DNA from: Clostridium putrefaciens
GTDB lineage: Bacteria; Bacillota; Clostridia; Clostridiales; Clostridiaceae
Assembly: GCF_900461105.1 (NCBI RefSeq)
Contig: NZ_UFWZ01000001.1
Span: forward strand, 2,046,001-2,110,000
Direction of reading: 5' to 3'
DNA length: 64,000 nucleotides
Position numbers and translations under genes: made by a program. Shown piece after piece: positions 17,669 through 26,755 of this stretch. The notes below the pieces were generated by a model that saw only the letters and a list, made by a program, of their open reading frames with translations, was not told where the DNA came from and searched no databases. The stretch's first letter is position 1. Each line of letters starts with the position of its first letter.

Positions 17669-18727
17669 ATGTCAAAATTAACAAAGACACTATCTTTAAT
17701 AGTTGCAATTGTAATATTATTATCTTTAATCTTTGTATGTACTTTGATGATAACAGACTACAAACCTGCTGCAGTAGTAAATTTGACCACTGAAAATAAT
17801 CCTTCTGAAGCTATTAAGAAAAATGTTACTTTTTCAGTTTCAACTTTCAATATAGGTTACTGTGGTATGGATAAAGGTCAAGACTTTTTCATGGATGGAG
17901 GGAAAGGGTCTCGTTCAAGCTCAAAGGAAGAAACCATCAATAACCTAGATGGTATAACAAACTTTTTAAAAGATCAAAACTCTGATATATACTTTATTCA
18001 AGAAGTTGATGAAAAATCTACTAGAAGTTTTAACGTAAATCAACGTGAACATATATCCGAAGAAATGGATGGTTACGGTAAAACATTTGCATATAACTAT
18101 AAGGTTTTATGGGTACCTATACCAGTTACTAAACCACATGGAAATGTAAATTGTGGACTATTTACACTATCTAAATTTAATATTTCTAACTCAGCACGAT
18201 TTGACTATCCTGGAAAAGAAAATTGGCCAAGGCAACTTGGAGATCTTGATAGATGCTTTATTGAAACTCGTACTACCGTAGAAGACGGAAAGGACCTTGT
18301 ACTAATTAATTCTCATTTATCCGCTTACGATAAGGGTGGAAATATAAGACATCAGCAACTTAGCTTCTTAAAAGAACATATAACTAATGAATATGAGAAG
18401 GGAAACTATATAATTGTAGGTGGAGATTGGAACCATCTTATGGAAGATACTGACCCAACCAAATTTGATTCTACAGAGAGCTTTCCAGATTGGCTCCAGA
18501 AACTACCAGATAACTTTAAATCTAGCGATTTTGAATGGGCTGTAGATGGAACTGTTCCCTCATCAAGAACAGTTGAGTTTCCATATGAAAAGGGGAAAAA
18601 CTTTCTATCGGTAATTGATGGATTTTTAGTTTCAAAAAATGTAGGTATTGAAAAGGTAACAGGACATAACTTAGAATTTGAACATACAGATCATAATCCT
18701 GTAACGGGTTATTTTATATTAAAATAG
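17669..18727 (+). CDS. Secreted or membrane-anchored endonuclease/exonuclease/phosphatase family protein
   Basis: The 352-residue protein begins with an N-terminal hydrophobic segment (about residues 8-30, with no Cys lipobox), which is a signal or anchor. The EEP hydrolase motifs follow: STFNIGYC, IYFIQEVDE (metal Glu), HGNVNCGLF, LINSHLSAYDKGG, VGGDWNH and EHTDHNPV (catalytic Asp-His). Substrate could be a nucleic acid or a phosphodiester lipid; sphingomyelinases share this fold, so the role cannot be fixed. AAGGAGG precedes the ATG. Confidence 0.88.
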   Translation: MSKLTKTLSLIVAIVILLSLIFVCTLMITDYKPAAVVNLTTENNPSEAIKKNVTFSVSTFNIGYCGMDKGQDFFMDGGKGSRSSSKEETINNLDGITNFLKDQNSDIYFIQEVDEKSTRSFNVNQREHISEEMDGYGKTFAYNYKVLWVPIPVTKPHGNVNCGLFTLSKFNISNSARFDYPGKENWPRQLGDLDRCFIETRTTVEDGKDLVLINSHLSAYDKGGNIRHQQLSFLKEHITNEYEKGNYIIVGGDWNHLMEDTDPTKFDSTESFPDWLQKLPDNFKSSDFEWAVDGTVPSSRTVEFPYEKGKNFLSVIDGFLVSKNVGIEKVTGHNLEFEHTDHNPVTGYFILK

Positions 18728-18784
18728 ATTATACTAATAACACATCTAGAACTCTTAATTACTGTGTAAAGGAGCGTAATTACA

Positions 18785-19051
18785 ATGAACTTAATTAATA
18801 AACCCATATCCGTTGTATATGAATTTGATAATGCTGGAATAATTAATCCATGCAAGTTTTTTATTACTAATGATGACGGTATAGAACACGAATTTAATAT
18901 AAAAAGAATAATAAGAAGAGATAAAGAAAAACTTTCACCTGATGTTTATGGATATACCTTTACTTGTGAGATACTAGTGGATAATAAAATATCATTATGT
19001 GATTTAAAAGTTAATATGAAAACTTCTGAGTGGATTCTTTTTAGAATGTAA
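18785..19051 (+). CDS. Hypothetical protein, 88 residues
   Basis: A short beta-rich sequence, NKPISVVYEFDNAGIINPCKF start to TSEWILFRM, with AAAGGAG nine bases before the ATG. It follows the EEP gene by 57 bases on the same strand and is followed by a strong terminator (19105-19148), so it is probably the second gene of a two-gene unit. No family recognised; no membrane segment. Confidence 0.7.
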   Translation: MNLINKPISVVYEFDNAGIINPCKFFITNDDGIEHEFNIKRIIRRDKEKLSPDVYGYTFTCEILVDNKISLCDLKVNMKTSEWILFRM

Positions 19052-19104
19052 ATGTAAAACAAAAGGTTGCTTTTATAATTAAGTTAACCTATTGAAAACA
19101 AACA

Positions 19105-19148
19105 AAAAAAATAGTTATTATACCTAATGTGTATAATAACTATTTTTT
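19105..19148. terminator. Bidirectional terminator between the small ORF and cyuA
   Basis: AAATAGTTATTATAC pairs with GTATAATAACTATTT around CTAATGT, flanked by A and T runs. Convergent genes on both sides would use it. Confidence 0.88.
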
Positions 19149-19168
19149 ATTTCTTTAATATGATTATT

Positions 19169-20443
19169 CTATTTATTTAACATAATATTCAATATTGTTT
19201 TGTCAGTATCCTCCATACCTTCTACTCCAAGTATTCCAAGGCTTTGTATACTTCTTTCTACATCTATTCCTACTATACCTTGACTTTCCTTAGGCTCTAC
19301 ATCTTTTAATGCAAGAGTAGCACATTGTATTGCTGCATTAATTCCAGTAGCAATTTTCAAGGAACAAGTTGTTTTTGCACCATCGCAAATCATACCTGAA
19401 ATATTTCCTATCATGTTTTTTATAGCATATTTTATATTTTTAATATCTCCATCTAGAAGATATGTAATAGCAGCTGAAGATCCTATTGACGCTGCTATAC
19501 CCGCTCCACATAAAGCTGATAATCTTCCTATATAAGATTTAACATGTATAGTTATAAGATTACTAATGGCTAGCGCCCTTGCCAACTCTTCATCGTCTTT
19601 TTTAAGTTCATCGCTTAAAATAACCGATGGTATTGTGGCTGTTATTCCTTGATTTCCACTACCAGATGTAGTCATTATAGGCATTGTGCATCCTGACATT
19701 CTAGCATCTGATGCAGCTGCAGTACTTGCAACCATTCTATTTTGTAGACTGTCTCCACCTAAAACTATGCTAGTAGAATTAAACAACCTTTTACCTACAT
19801 TAAGGCCATAATCACCCTGTAGTCCTTCAATAGAAACAAGCTTATTCATTTTAGCTCCCTCTAATAGAAATTCAATGCTCTTAAACTCTACATTTGTTGC
19901 AAAGTTATAAATGCTTTCTACCGTAATCTTTCTTCCTATATTACAGTCTTCATTTTTAAGTTCACTATTAATATTATCTAAAATTATATTTTCATCTAAC
20001 TCTATTTTTACTATATTCTTGTGATTTCCACTTATAATTACCTTTGCAATATGATCTTTAGTTTTGCAATGAGTCTCTATGTAAAGCTTATCACAGTTTT
20101 CCTTCAATTCAATTTTTATCTTCCCCTGGGCTACCATTGACTTAGCAGTGTCTATATGCTCTTTTGTAACATTATTCAGTACTTGAAGTTCTAATTTAGA
20201 ATCTCCGCCTATAAATCCTAGGGCTGCTGCAATATCTATACCTATCATTCCAGTTCCTGGTATCCCAACCCCTAGGGCATTTTTTATTATATTTGCACTT
20301 AGAAATAGATTAATACTTTCTATTTCATCTTTTAATAATTCTTTGCACTTAGACGTTGCATATGCTATAGCTATAGGTTCTGTACATCCTAACGCAGGTA
20401 CAACTTCCCTTTTTAAAAGTTCAATATATATATTATTATCCAT
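19169..20443 (-). CDS. cyuA: L-cysteine desulfidase/serine dehydratase-like (CyuA, UPF0597)
   Basis: CyuA-type enzymes break L-cysteine into pyruvate, ammonia and sulfide with an oxygen-sensitive 4Fe-4S cluster. Family features include the N-terminal VVPALGCTEPIAIAYA (Cys20), ARMSGCTMPIMTTSGSGNQG, the GAGIAASIGSSAAITYLL helix and Cys residues near MICDGAKTTC. Length 424 residues is normal. It is the last gene of a sigma-54 operon with a hydrolase and an amino-acid permease, which suggests cysteine or serine use as a carbon and nitrogen source. The exact substrate is not proven by sequence. Confidence 0.88.
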   Translation of the reverse strand: MDNNIYIELLKREVVPALGCTEPIAIAYATSKCKELLKDEIESINLFLSANIIKNALGVGIPGTGMIGIDIAAALGFIGGDSKLELQVLNNVTKEHIDTAKSMVAQGKIKIELKENCDKLYIETHCKTKDHIAKVIISGNHKNIVKIELDENIILDNINSELKNEDCNIGRKITVESIYNFATNVEFKSIEFLLEGAKMNKLVSIEGLQGDYGLNVGKRLFNSTSIVLGGDSLQNRMVASTAAASDARMSGCTMPIMTTSGSGNQGITATIPSVILSDELKKDDEELARALAISNLITIHVKSYIGRLSALCGAGIAASIGSSAAITYLLDGDIKNIKYAIKNMIGNISGMICDGAKTTCSLKIATGINAAIQCATLALKDVEPKESQGIVGIDVERSIQSLGILGVEGMEDTDKTILNIMLNK

Positions 20444-20469
20444 GGTATCCCACCTTTTAATCCTTTTGT

Positions 20470-21768
20470 TTAATTTACAGTATTACTTTGTTTATTGTTA
20501 TAACTTTTCATAATAAAGTATATTGGAACTCCAACTATAAGTCCACCAAGTCCCCACATAATCTTTTCTAAAGAAGATTGTGCAAGTAGCCATATGCTTA
20601 CACCTACAGCTATTATAGGTATTACAGGCCCAAAAGGAACCCTAAATGAACTTTTGAGGTCCGGCCTCTTTTTCCTTAATACTATTATAGATAAGCATGT
20701 AGGTACATACTGTGCAAATCTTGATACAACACTTATAGCTGCAAGCTTAGTGAAGCTTCCTGATAAAGCTATTGGTATAGCTAAAGCTACTGTTATAATT
20801 ATAGCTATATATGGTGTGCCTCTAGTACCTTGTTTTGCTATAACCTTTGGTATCAATCCATCCTTTGCTAGAGCTACACCACTTCTTGGAGTTATAAAAG
20901 ATGCCGCTATATTTATTCCTCCTATAGATATTAGAGTGCCTGCACTTACTATCGCTCCTCCAAAAGATCCAAGAAATACAGTAGCTGCATCTGCTACTGG
21001 TGTTTTACTAGTTGCAAGTCCTTCACCCAATATTCCTATGGAAATTCCTTGTATTAATAAATAAAACATAGAAACTATTATCATAACTGTTATTATAGCC
21101 TTTGGGACATTTTTTTCTGGGTTATCCATATCCTCTGCTGCTACTGCTATAGATTCAAACCCCGTAAATGCATAAAATATTAAAAGTGCTGCTGCTCCAA
21201 AAGAGCCTCCAACATAACTGCCACTTGGGAACACAGGTGTGAAATTGCTTCCCTTTATGTAAAATATACCTATAGCAACAAACATCACAAGTGGAACTAA
21301 TTTTCCGATTGTAATTATATTATTTAATGCCTTAGATATGTTAACACCTAATATATTTACTAATCCAAGTCCAACTAGTATACATACAACTATTATATTA
21401 CTTATAGTCTTATCTGCAGCTGCTGGCCAAACTTTTGCTAAAGCCGTGGAAAAGGCTACTGCCATAGTAGACCATGCTATAATACTTATGGCCCACTTCA
21501 TAAAACCTACTTCAAAACCTATGAAATCTCCAAAGGCCTCCCTTGCATAAACATAAGGCCCACCATTCTTTTTAAACATACCACCCGCCTCTGCAAAGCA
21601 CATAGCAATACTTATAACAAGTAACATATCAAAAACTATTACAACCATACTAAAAGGACCTATTAAAAGCATAGCTTGATTTGGAAGTAAAAATATACCT
21701 GAACCTATAATTGCATTTATACCTAAAAGCACAATGCTCCAAAACCCCAGTTTTTTATTATCAAACAT
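20470..21768 (-). CDS. APC-superfamily amino acid permease
   Basis: The 432-residue protein has about twelve membrane helices and the APC opening GINAIIGSGIFLLP, followed by FAEAGGMFKKNGGPYVYARE. Transporters of this type take up amino acids with protons or by exchange. It sits between the hydrolase and cyuA genes with short gaps (21 and 26 bases), so its cargo is probably the amino acid or small peptide that those enzymes degrade. Confidence 0.92.
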   Translation of the reverse strand: MFDNKKLGFWSIVLLGINAIIGSGIFLLPNQAMLLIGPFSMVVIVFDMLLVISIAMCFAEAGGMFKKNGGPYVYAREAFGDFIGFEVGFMKWAISIIAWSTMAVAFSTALAKVWPAAADKTISNIIVVCILVGLGLVNILGVNISKALNNIITIGKLVPLVMFVAIGIFYIKGSNFTPVFPSGSYVGGSFGAAALLIFYAFTGFESIAVAAEDMDNPEKNVPKAIITVMIIVSMFYLLIQGISIGILGEGLATSKTPVADAATVFLGSFGGAIVSAGTLISIGGINIAASFITPRSGVALAKDGLIPKVIAKQGTRGTPYIAIIITVALAIPIALSGSFTKLAAISVVSRFAQYVPTCLSIIVLRKKRPDLKSSFRVPFGPVIPIIAVGVSIWLLAQSSLEKIMWGLGGLIVGVPIYFIMKSYNNKQSNTVN

Positions 21769-21789
21769 AAAAAATCTCCTCCCCTATAA

Positions 21790-22524
21790 TTAAATTTTAT
21801 TTGAGCATGCTTCTACAAGTCCTTTGAATATAGAAAGCATATTTTCATTTTCTGAAGACATCATTTCTGGATGCCACTGTACGCCTATTACAAATTCTTC
21901 ATGTTTGTGTTCTATAGCCTCTATAATACTATCCTTTGATACAGCAGAAGCTACAAAGCCTTTGGCAACTTCCTTAATAGCTAGATGATGAAAGCTATTA
22001 CACATTGTTTCTTCGCCTAAAACTTCTCTTAGTTTTGTTCCCTCTTTTATTTTAATAGTGTGAGTTGGCGTATTTGATAGCGATGCTTGATTATGTTTTA
22101 TATAACAACCTTCTATAAAGGATAAATCTTGATATAAGTTTCCCCCATTAACAACGTTTAGCAATTGATGTCCTCTACAAATTCCGAGTATAGGCTTTTT
22201 TGCTTCCATTGCTAACTTTATTAAAGTTATATCAAAGTCATCCCTCTTCGGTAATATTCCACCAAGCTTTTGCGAAGGCTCTTCTCCATATAATAACGGG
22301 TTTACATCATGACCTCCAGATATTATAATTCCATCTACCATTTCCAACTGTTCTTTTATATCATTTTCATTTTTTATAAGTGGAATAATCACTGGAATTC
22401 CACCTGCTTTTATAACAGACTTAATATAATCATCATTTACATAAGCCCTTTCATATCCTGGAAACATTCCTCCTTCATCTACAATTATACTTCCTGATAT
22501 ACCTATTCTAGCTTTTCTTTTCAT
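21790..22524 (-). CDS. Class I glutamine amidotransferase-like gamma-glutamyl hydrolase (PuuD family)
   Basis: The 244-residue C26 peptidase has the nucleophile motif GICRGHQLLNV (Cys near residue 116), DDFDITLIKLAMEAKKP before it, and a catalytic GVQWHPEMMSS with His and Glu. PuuD-like enzymes hydrolyse gamma-glutamyl amides. It is the first gene after a sigma-54 promoter and is followed by the permease and cysteine desulfidase, so a gamma-glutamyl substrate is plausible. GGAGG sits close before the ATG. Confidence 0.9.
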   Translation of the reverse strand: MKRKARIGISGSIIVDEGGMFPGYERAYVNDDYIKSVIKAGGIPVIIPLIKNENDIKEQLEMVDGIIISGGHDVNPLLYGEEPSQKLGGILPKRDDFDITLIKLAMEAKKPILGICRGHQLLNVVNGGNLYQDLSFIEGCYIKHNQASLSNTPTHTIKIKEGTKLREVLGEETMCNSFHHLAIKEVAKGFVASAVSKDSIIEAIEHKHEEFVIGVQWHPEMMSSENENMLSIFKGLVEACSNKI

Positions 22525-22571
22525 ATATACCTCCTATCATAATTACATATGTATTTATATGTCTATATTAA

Positions 22572-22589
22572 TAGCAATCCTTATGCCAA
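22572..22589 (-). promoter_or_regulatory. Sigma-54 (-24/-12) promoter of the hydrolase-permease-cyuA operon
   Basis: The minus strand reads TTGGCATAAGGATTGCTA. The GG and GC elements are 12 bases apart, which is the exact spacing of TGGCAC-N5-TTGC. It lies about 50 bases before the start codon of the hydrolase and downstream of the activator gene. A small inverted repeat, TCAATTGTTATTGA (22678-22691), about 100 bases upstream could be the activator site. Confidence 0.85.
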
Positions 22590-22709
22590 AACCTTGACGT
22601 ATTGATATTAATTTAACAAATCCAAGATCCACGCCCATTTTGAAAACATTTTCACTGCTTTTCTATATTTAATTCTATCAATTGTTATTGAATATGTAAC
22701 TTTATATTT

Positions 22710-22761
22710 AATTAATAGGTTTATTAATAGGAATAAGTTCCTATTAATAAACCTATTAATT
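22710..22761. repeat. Perfect 24-bp palindrome with TAAG loop
   Basis: A 24-base left arm made of two TTAATAGG units is repeated exactly as its reverse complement after four bases. It lies nine bases past the activator stop codon. It probably ends the activator transcript, although no T-tract follows, and it could also bind a regulator of the divergently placed sigma-54 promoter. Confidence 0.7.
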
Positions 22762-22769
22762 TTATGTAT

Positions 22770-24794
22770 CTATTTATATTTAATTAAAAAGTTACAACCT
22801 TTCTTAGTTATCTTACTTCCCTTTCTTCCCACATATGAATTTATTAGCTCTAACTCATTTAATGTTTCTAATATTCTTTTAGCTTCCCCCTCAGAAATCT
22901 CTAATCCTTTCTCCTTCAATATATTAATTATAGCTACTCTTCCAATATTCTTTTCTAATTTATTAAAACTATTTATTAAATTAAGAAACTCTATAGCTGT
23001 TTCAAAATCACAGCTACTTTTCAAAATTTCTTTTTCATAATTACAATTCTTCTCTTTATAATCTAGTGTTGATGGTAAATTCTTCACCTCTACCTTATCG
23101 TCGCACATGAGCGAAATGTAGGATGCAACATTCTGAAGTTCTCTTATGTTTCCAGGCCACCCATAGCTAGTTAAAATATCTTTTACCTCATCTTCTATAT
23201 ATATGTCTCTTCCAATAAAATAATTTAAAAGATCAATTATATCTCTCGTCCTTTCTCTAAGTGGCGGTACCATTATTGGAAGAACATTAAGTCTATAATA
23301 AAGATCTTCCCTAAATTTATCTTCTTTAATCATTTTAAGAATATCTTTATTTGTAGCCGCAATAATCCTTACATTTATATTTATAATGTTTTCTGATCCT
23401 ATTGGCATTATCTGTCTTTCTTGAAGAACTCGTAATAGCTTTGTTTGAAGCAAAACTGGCATATCGCCTATTTCATCTAAAAATATCGTTCCATTATTAG
23501 CTGCTTCAAATAGACCTTTTTTCCCTTCTTTTAAGGCTCCTGTAAATGCTCCCTTTTCGTAACCAAAAAGTTCGCTTTCAAGTAAACCTTCTGGCATAGC
23601 TGCACAATTTACAGCTACAAAAGCCTGCTTATTTCTTTCAGATTCATTATGTATTGACTGTGCTAAAAGTTCTTTACCTGTTCCGCTTTCACCTCTAATA
23701 AATACTGTAAGATCTGATTTCGATATCTTTTTAGCAAGATTAATACATTGAATCATTGAAGGTGACGTAGTCTTTATATGACTAAAATAATATCTCGCCA
23801 TTTGGCCCTTAGCCTTTATTTGTTTTGTAAGATTTTGTTCTAATTGTTTTATGTAAGTTATTTCTTGAATATTATAGTAACTACCTGCTTTAACTCCTAA
23901 ATTATATATACTTGTCTTTTTAACATTTATATACTTATCTCTAACTTGAAAAACTTCATCTAAAATTTCTTCTTCCTTTAGAACTTTTTCAAGGCCGTTT
24001 TTAAAAACCTTATCTACTGATACTCCTTGTATATCCTCTTTTAAGTCTAAAACTTCTCTAAACCTTTCATTGAATACTTTTATTATTCCCTTCTCATTAG
24101 TAATTATTACACCATCCCTAGATATATTTACTATAGTATCGAGCTCATCCATTTTTAAAAATAACTCTTTATATTTGTCCCTAATTCCATCATCAAGACT
24201 TACAATCTTTTCAGAATATTTAACAAGCTTCTTGCCTATATCTATGGTATCTATTCCAAGGGCACTTATTATCTGTATAAATGTTGATATATCTATATAC
24301 CTATTTCCAAGGTCTATAATTTTTTTTATATGACTTGGTATCCTCTCTGATACCCCCGGTGTAAGGGCTATATTTATATTAGAATAATCTATATTTTCTT
24401 TGTAAGCTATTAGATTTAAATGAGTTACACCTACTTCATAAAATAAAGATACGGTTTCGTAGGTAGTTTGATCATTATCATTAACCACCAAAACCTCCGT
24501 ACCCTCTGGAATAGAAAATACCTTGTATATTTCATCTTCTCTAAACGTCCTATTTACTACTATTATTTTGCTCTTTGCACTAACATATTTTTTTATTTCA
24601 TAAGCTCTTTCTCTTATCATTACGAGAACAACCTTATCCTCTATAATATCTTTCCCTTCTAGATGATCTAGAAAGTAACTATTAATCACAATCTTATCCC
24701 CTAGCACTTGCCTTAAATTGTTTTCTAAGAACTTAGTAAGGTAGCTATCTCTATCAGTTATTATACCTATGGATTTCATGTTTTTTTCCTCCAA
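22770..24794 (-). CDS. Sigma-54-dependent transcriptional activator
   Basis: The 674-residue enhancer-binding protein has an N-terminal sensory region related to the PrpR-type receiver (about 1-190), a PAS-like domain (about 205-310), the AAA+ core with Walker A GESGTGKE, GYEKGAFTGA and the Walker B loop TIFLDEIGDM, and a C-terminal winged-helix-like region (ISEGEAKRILETLNELELI) instead of a Fis-type HTH. GAFTGA is required for sigma-54 contact. It is well placed to control the sigma-54 promoter at 22572-22589. The start is either the ATG at 24794 or M6 (MKSIGIITDRD). Confidence 0.93.
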   Translation of the reverse strand: MEEKNMKSIGIITDRDSYLTKFLENNLRQVLGDKIVINSYFLDHLEGKDIIEDKVVLVMIRERAYEIKKYVSAKSKIIVVNRTFREDEIYKVFSIPEGTEVLVVNDNDQTTYETVSLFYEVGVTHLNLIAYKENIDYSNINIALTPGVSERIPSHIKKIIDLGNRYIDISTFIQIISALGIDTIDIGKKLVKYSEKIVSLDDGIRDKYKELFLKMDELDTIVNISRDGVIITNEKGIIKVFNERFREVLDLKEDIQGVSVDKVFKNGLEKVLKEEEILDEVFQVRDKYINVKKTSIYNLGVKAGSYYNIQEITYIKQLEQNLTKQIKAKGQMARYYFSHIKTTSPSMIQCINLAKKISKSDLTVFIRGESGTGKELLAQSIHNESERNKQAFVAVNCAAMPEGLLESELFGYEKGAFTGALKEGKKGLFEAANNGTIFLDEIGDMPVLLQTKLLRVLQERQIMPIGSENIININVRIIAATNKDILKMIKEDKFREDLYYRLNVLPIMVPPLRERTRDIIDLLNYFIGRDIYIEDEVKDILTSYGWPGNIRELQNVASYISLMCDDKVEVKNLPSTLDYKEKNCNYEKEILKSSCDFETAIEFLNLINSFNKLEKNIGRVAIINILKEKGLEISEGEAKRILETLNELELINSYVGRKGSKITKKGCNFLIKYK

Positions 24795-25004
24795 GATTAT
24801 ATCAATTTTTGATGTTCTTTAATTATTCTTTTCTAATAATGTAAAACTAAAAGTAATAACTTAAAATACTGTTATAATGAAATTATAGGATACCCATATT
24901 AAAAATAACAGATAAATATTAATTACATTAGCATATTTAATATTTTACTAAAAAGTCTTATCACTAATTTGTTTTATAATTATAATTTCAAAAGGAGTGT
25001 TTTT

Positions 25005-25622
25005 ATGAAATATGATGTAAGTGTTATCACTAAAGACAATCAAACTACTAAAAAGTGGTCTGGGGGAACTACAACTGAAATCTGTATTTTCCCGAAAGAC
25101 TCAAATTATGAGGATAGAAATTTTACCTGGAGGATAAGCTCTGCAAACGTTGAAAGTGAAGAGTCTAATTTCACATATTTAAAAAATATATGGAGAGAAA
25201 TCATGATCTTAGATGGAAATGTAAAGTTAATTCATAATGATGAAACCTCAATAAACTTAGCTACATTTGAAAAACATAGTTTTAGTGGCCATTGGAAAAC
25301 TACAAGCTATGGTAAAGTGACAGACTTCAACTTAATGGTATCAGAAAATGCAAATGGCAATATTTCTTATATAAAATTAAATGAAAATACTATGAGTGAG
25401 TTCTCACTTAACATTAAGAATAAAAGAAATCATAAAAACTTATCCTATGGATTCTATTGTTATGAAGGCAATATAAAAGTGTGCTTAGACAATAAATCCT
25501 TTATTCTAAACAAAAATGACTTTTTCCTTATTAACTTAAAAAAGGGCTTTGGTTCTATGTATTTAATTAATGAAGGCAATAATATAGCTCATATTGTTAA
25601 GGTTAAAATAGTATATAATTAA
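25005..25622 (+). CDS. HutD/Ves-family cupin protein
   Basis: The protein resembles HutD, a bicupin of histidine degradation loci with unknown biochemical role: KKWSGGTTTEICIFP, FTWRISSANVESEESNFTYL and a final FGSMYLINEG segment. The start is the ATG at 25005 because AAAAGGAG lies eight bases upstream; an earlier in-frame ATG at 24969 lacks such a site. Length 205 residues. It is monocistronic and followed by a terminator at 25626-25664. Confidence 0.85.
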   Translation: MKYDVSVITKDNQTTKKWSGGTTTEICIFPKDSNYEDRNFTWRISSANVESEESNFTYLKNIWREIMILDGNVKLIHNDETSINLATFEKHSFSGHWKTTSYGKVTDFNLMVSENANGNISYIKLNENTMSEFSLNIKNKRNHKNLSYGFYCYEGNIKVCLDNKSFILNKNDFFLINLKKGFGSMYLINEGNNIAHIVKVKIVYN

Positions 25623-25625
25623 GTG

Positions 25626-25664
25626 AAAAGATTTTCTGTATTCTTGATTGCAGAAAATCTTTTT
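25626..25664 (+). terminator. Terminator after the HutD gene
   Basis: AAAAGATTTTCTG pairs with CAGAAAATCTTTT around TATTCTTGATTG and is followed by T-rich sequence. Confidence 0.85.
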
Positions 25665-25721
25665 GCTTGTATATTGTTATATTAGATGTCTTTTAAAAAT
25701 GATACTTCAAGATATCTTTTG

Positions 25722-26666
25722 TTAATACATACTACCTTTTTCAAATATCTTTAATAAACGTAAATAGTGATTAGCTTCTCTTAAAGTGTGATCACCAAGT
25801 AGTGGCATTATAATGGACTTAATTTTACACTCTATTAATCCTTTTGTAGCCTCAGCCTTAAATTTACTTATTTCTATAGTTGCTTTAAGGCTATCATTTG
25901 TCACTTTTGAGATTGGAATTGTTTTATCCATGGCTTCTTTTGACTGTGCTTCTAGTTCAGTAAACTCGTTTCCAAAATCATTTGCTATATTTATAAGATC
26001 ATTTTCCGTAGGATCAAGAAGTCCACGAATAAACTTTGAGTGTTCTGCCATAATTTCATTCCAAAAAACTTCCTCCACATAAGCTTCTCTTTCTAATACA
26101 ACTTCTTCACGATTTTGAAGCTTTTGAATAAGATTATAATAAAACTTTGCTTCTCTTAAAATATGATCTATAAGTAAAGGATAGTTATTTGTAAATAACC
26201 TACAATTTAAGACATTTGATAGTAACATAGTCTTAAATTCTGCTAAAGCTTTAACTAAATCCATAGCCCTATTATTAATCATGACTACTCTTTCTTCAAG
26301 CATATGATTATCTATAACCTTACTTAAATCCAAAGGCCGTAATTCTTGCTCTGCCCTTGTTAAACTAGTTGGAATATTTACCCCTGTAAGATAAGATGAA
26401 GCCATTTCTGCTTTTAGCGTAAAAGGTGTCACCACTTCCCCTGACTCTAATACGCTGGCACTAACAACACCATTTGAAAGTGATATTACATCTACCAAAA
26501 GCCTATCAAATTCTGCTCTAAACATATCTGCTTTAACCATAAGATTTGAATCTCTTTGTACAAAACCTATTTGTAGAAAAAAGGAATGTTCTTTCATTAT
26601 TCGTGCAAAGAAAAGATGCAACTCTAATGATTGTCTTATAAAATTACTATTTGATAACATATTCAA
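25722..26666 (-). CDS. DUF2935-family protein
   Basis: The 314-residue all-helical protein consists of two related halves, each with a motif like SLELHLFFARIMKEHSFFL (residues 13-31) and EVFWNEIMAEHSKFIRGLLDP (second half). DUF2935 proteins resemble ferritin-like four-helix bundles with His and Glu ligands, but their function is unknown. It is transcribed alone, facing the HutD gene across the terminator region. Confidence 0.82.
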   Translation of the reverse strand: MNMLSNSNFIRQSLELHLFFARIMKEHSFFLQIGFVQRDSNLMVKADMFRAEFDRLLVDVISLSNGVVSASVLESGEVVTPFTLKAEMASSYLTGVNIPTSLTRAEQELRPLDLSKVIDNHMLEERVVMINNRAMDLVKALAEFKTMLLSNVLNCRLFTNNYPLLIDHILREAKFYYNLIQKLQNREEVVLEREAYVEEVFWNEIMAEHSKFIRGLLDPTENDLINIANDFGNEFTELEAQSKEAMDKTIPISKVTNDSLKATIEISKFKAEATKGLIECKIKSIIMPLLGDHTLREANHYLRLLKIFEKGSMY

Positions 26667-26755
26667 CCTCTTTAATATAATTATTCACTGCTATTATATT
26701 AGAAAAACAAATACATTATTACATAAAAAAAGATTATCTCTGAGGTGCTCCCTTT

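Noticed and set aside
20594..21064. Long plus-strand open frame across the APC permease
   Set aside because: It is antisense to a well-supported permease and has no ribosome site; a hydrophobic shadow.
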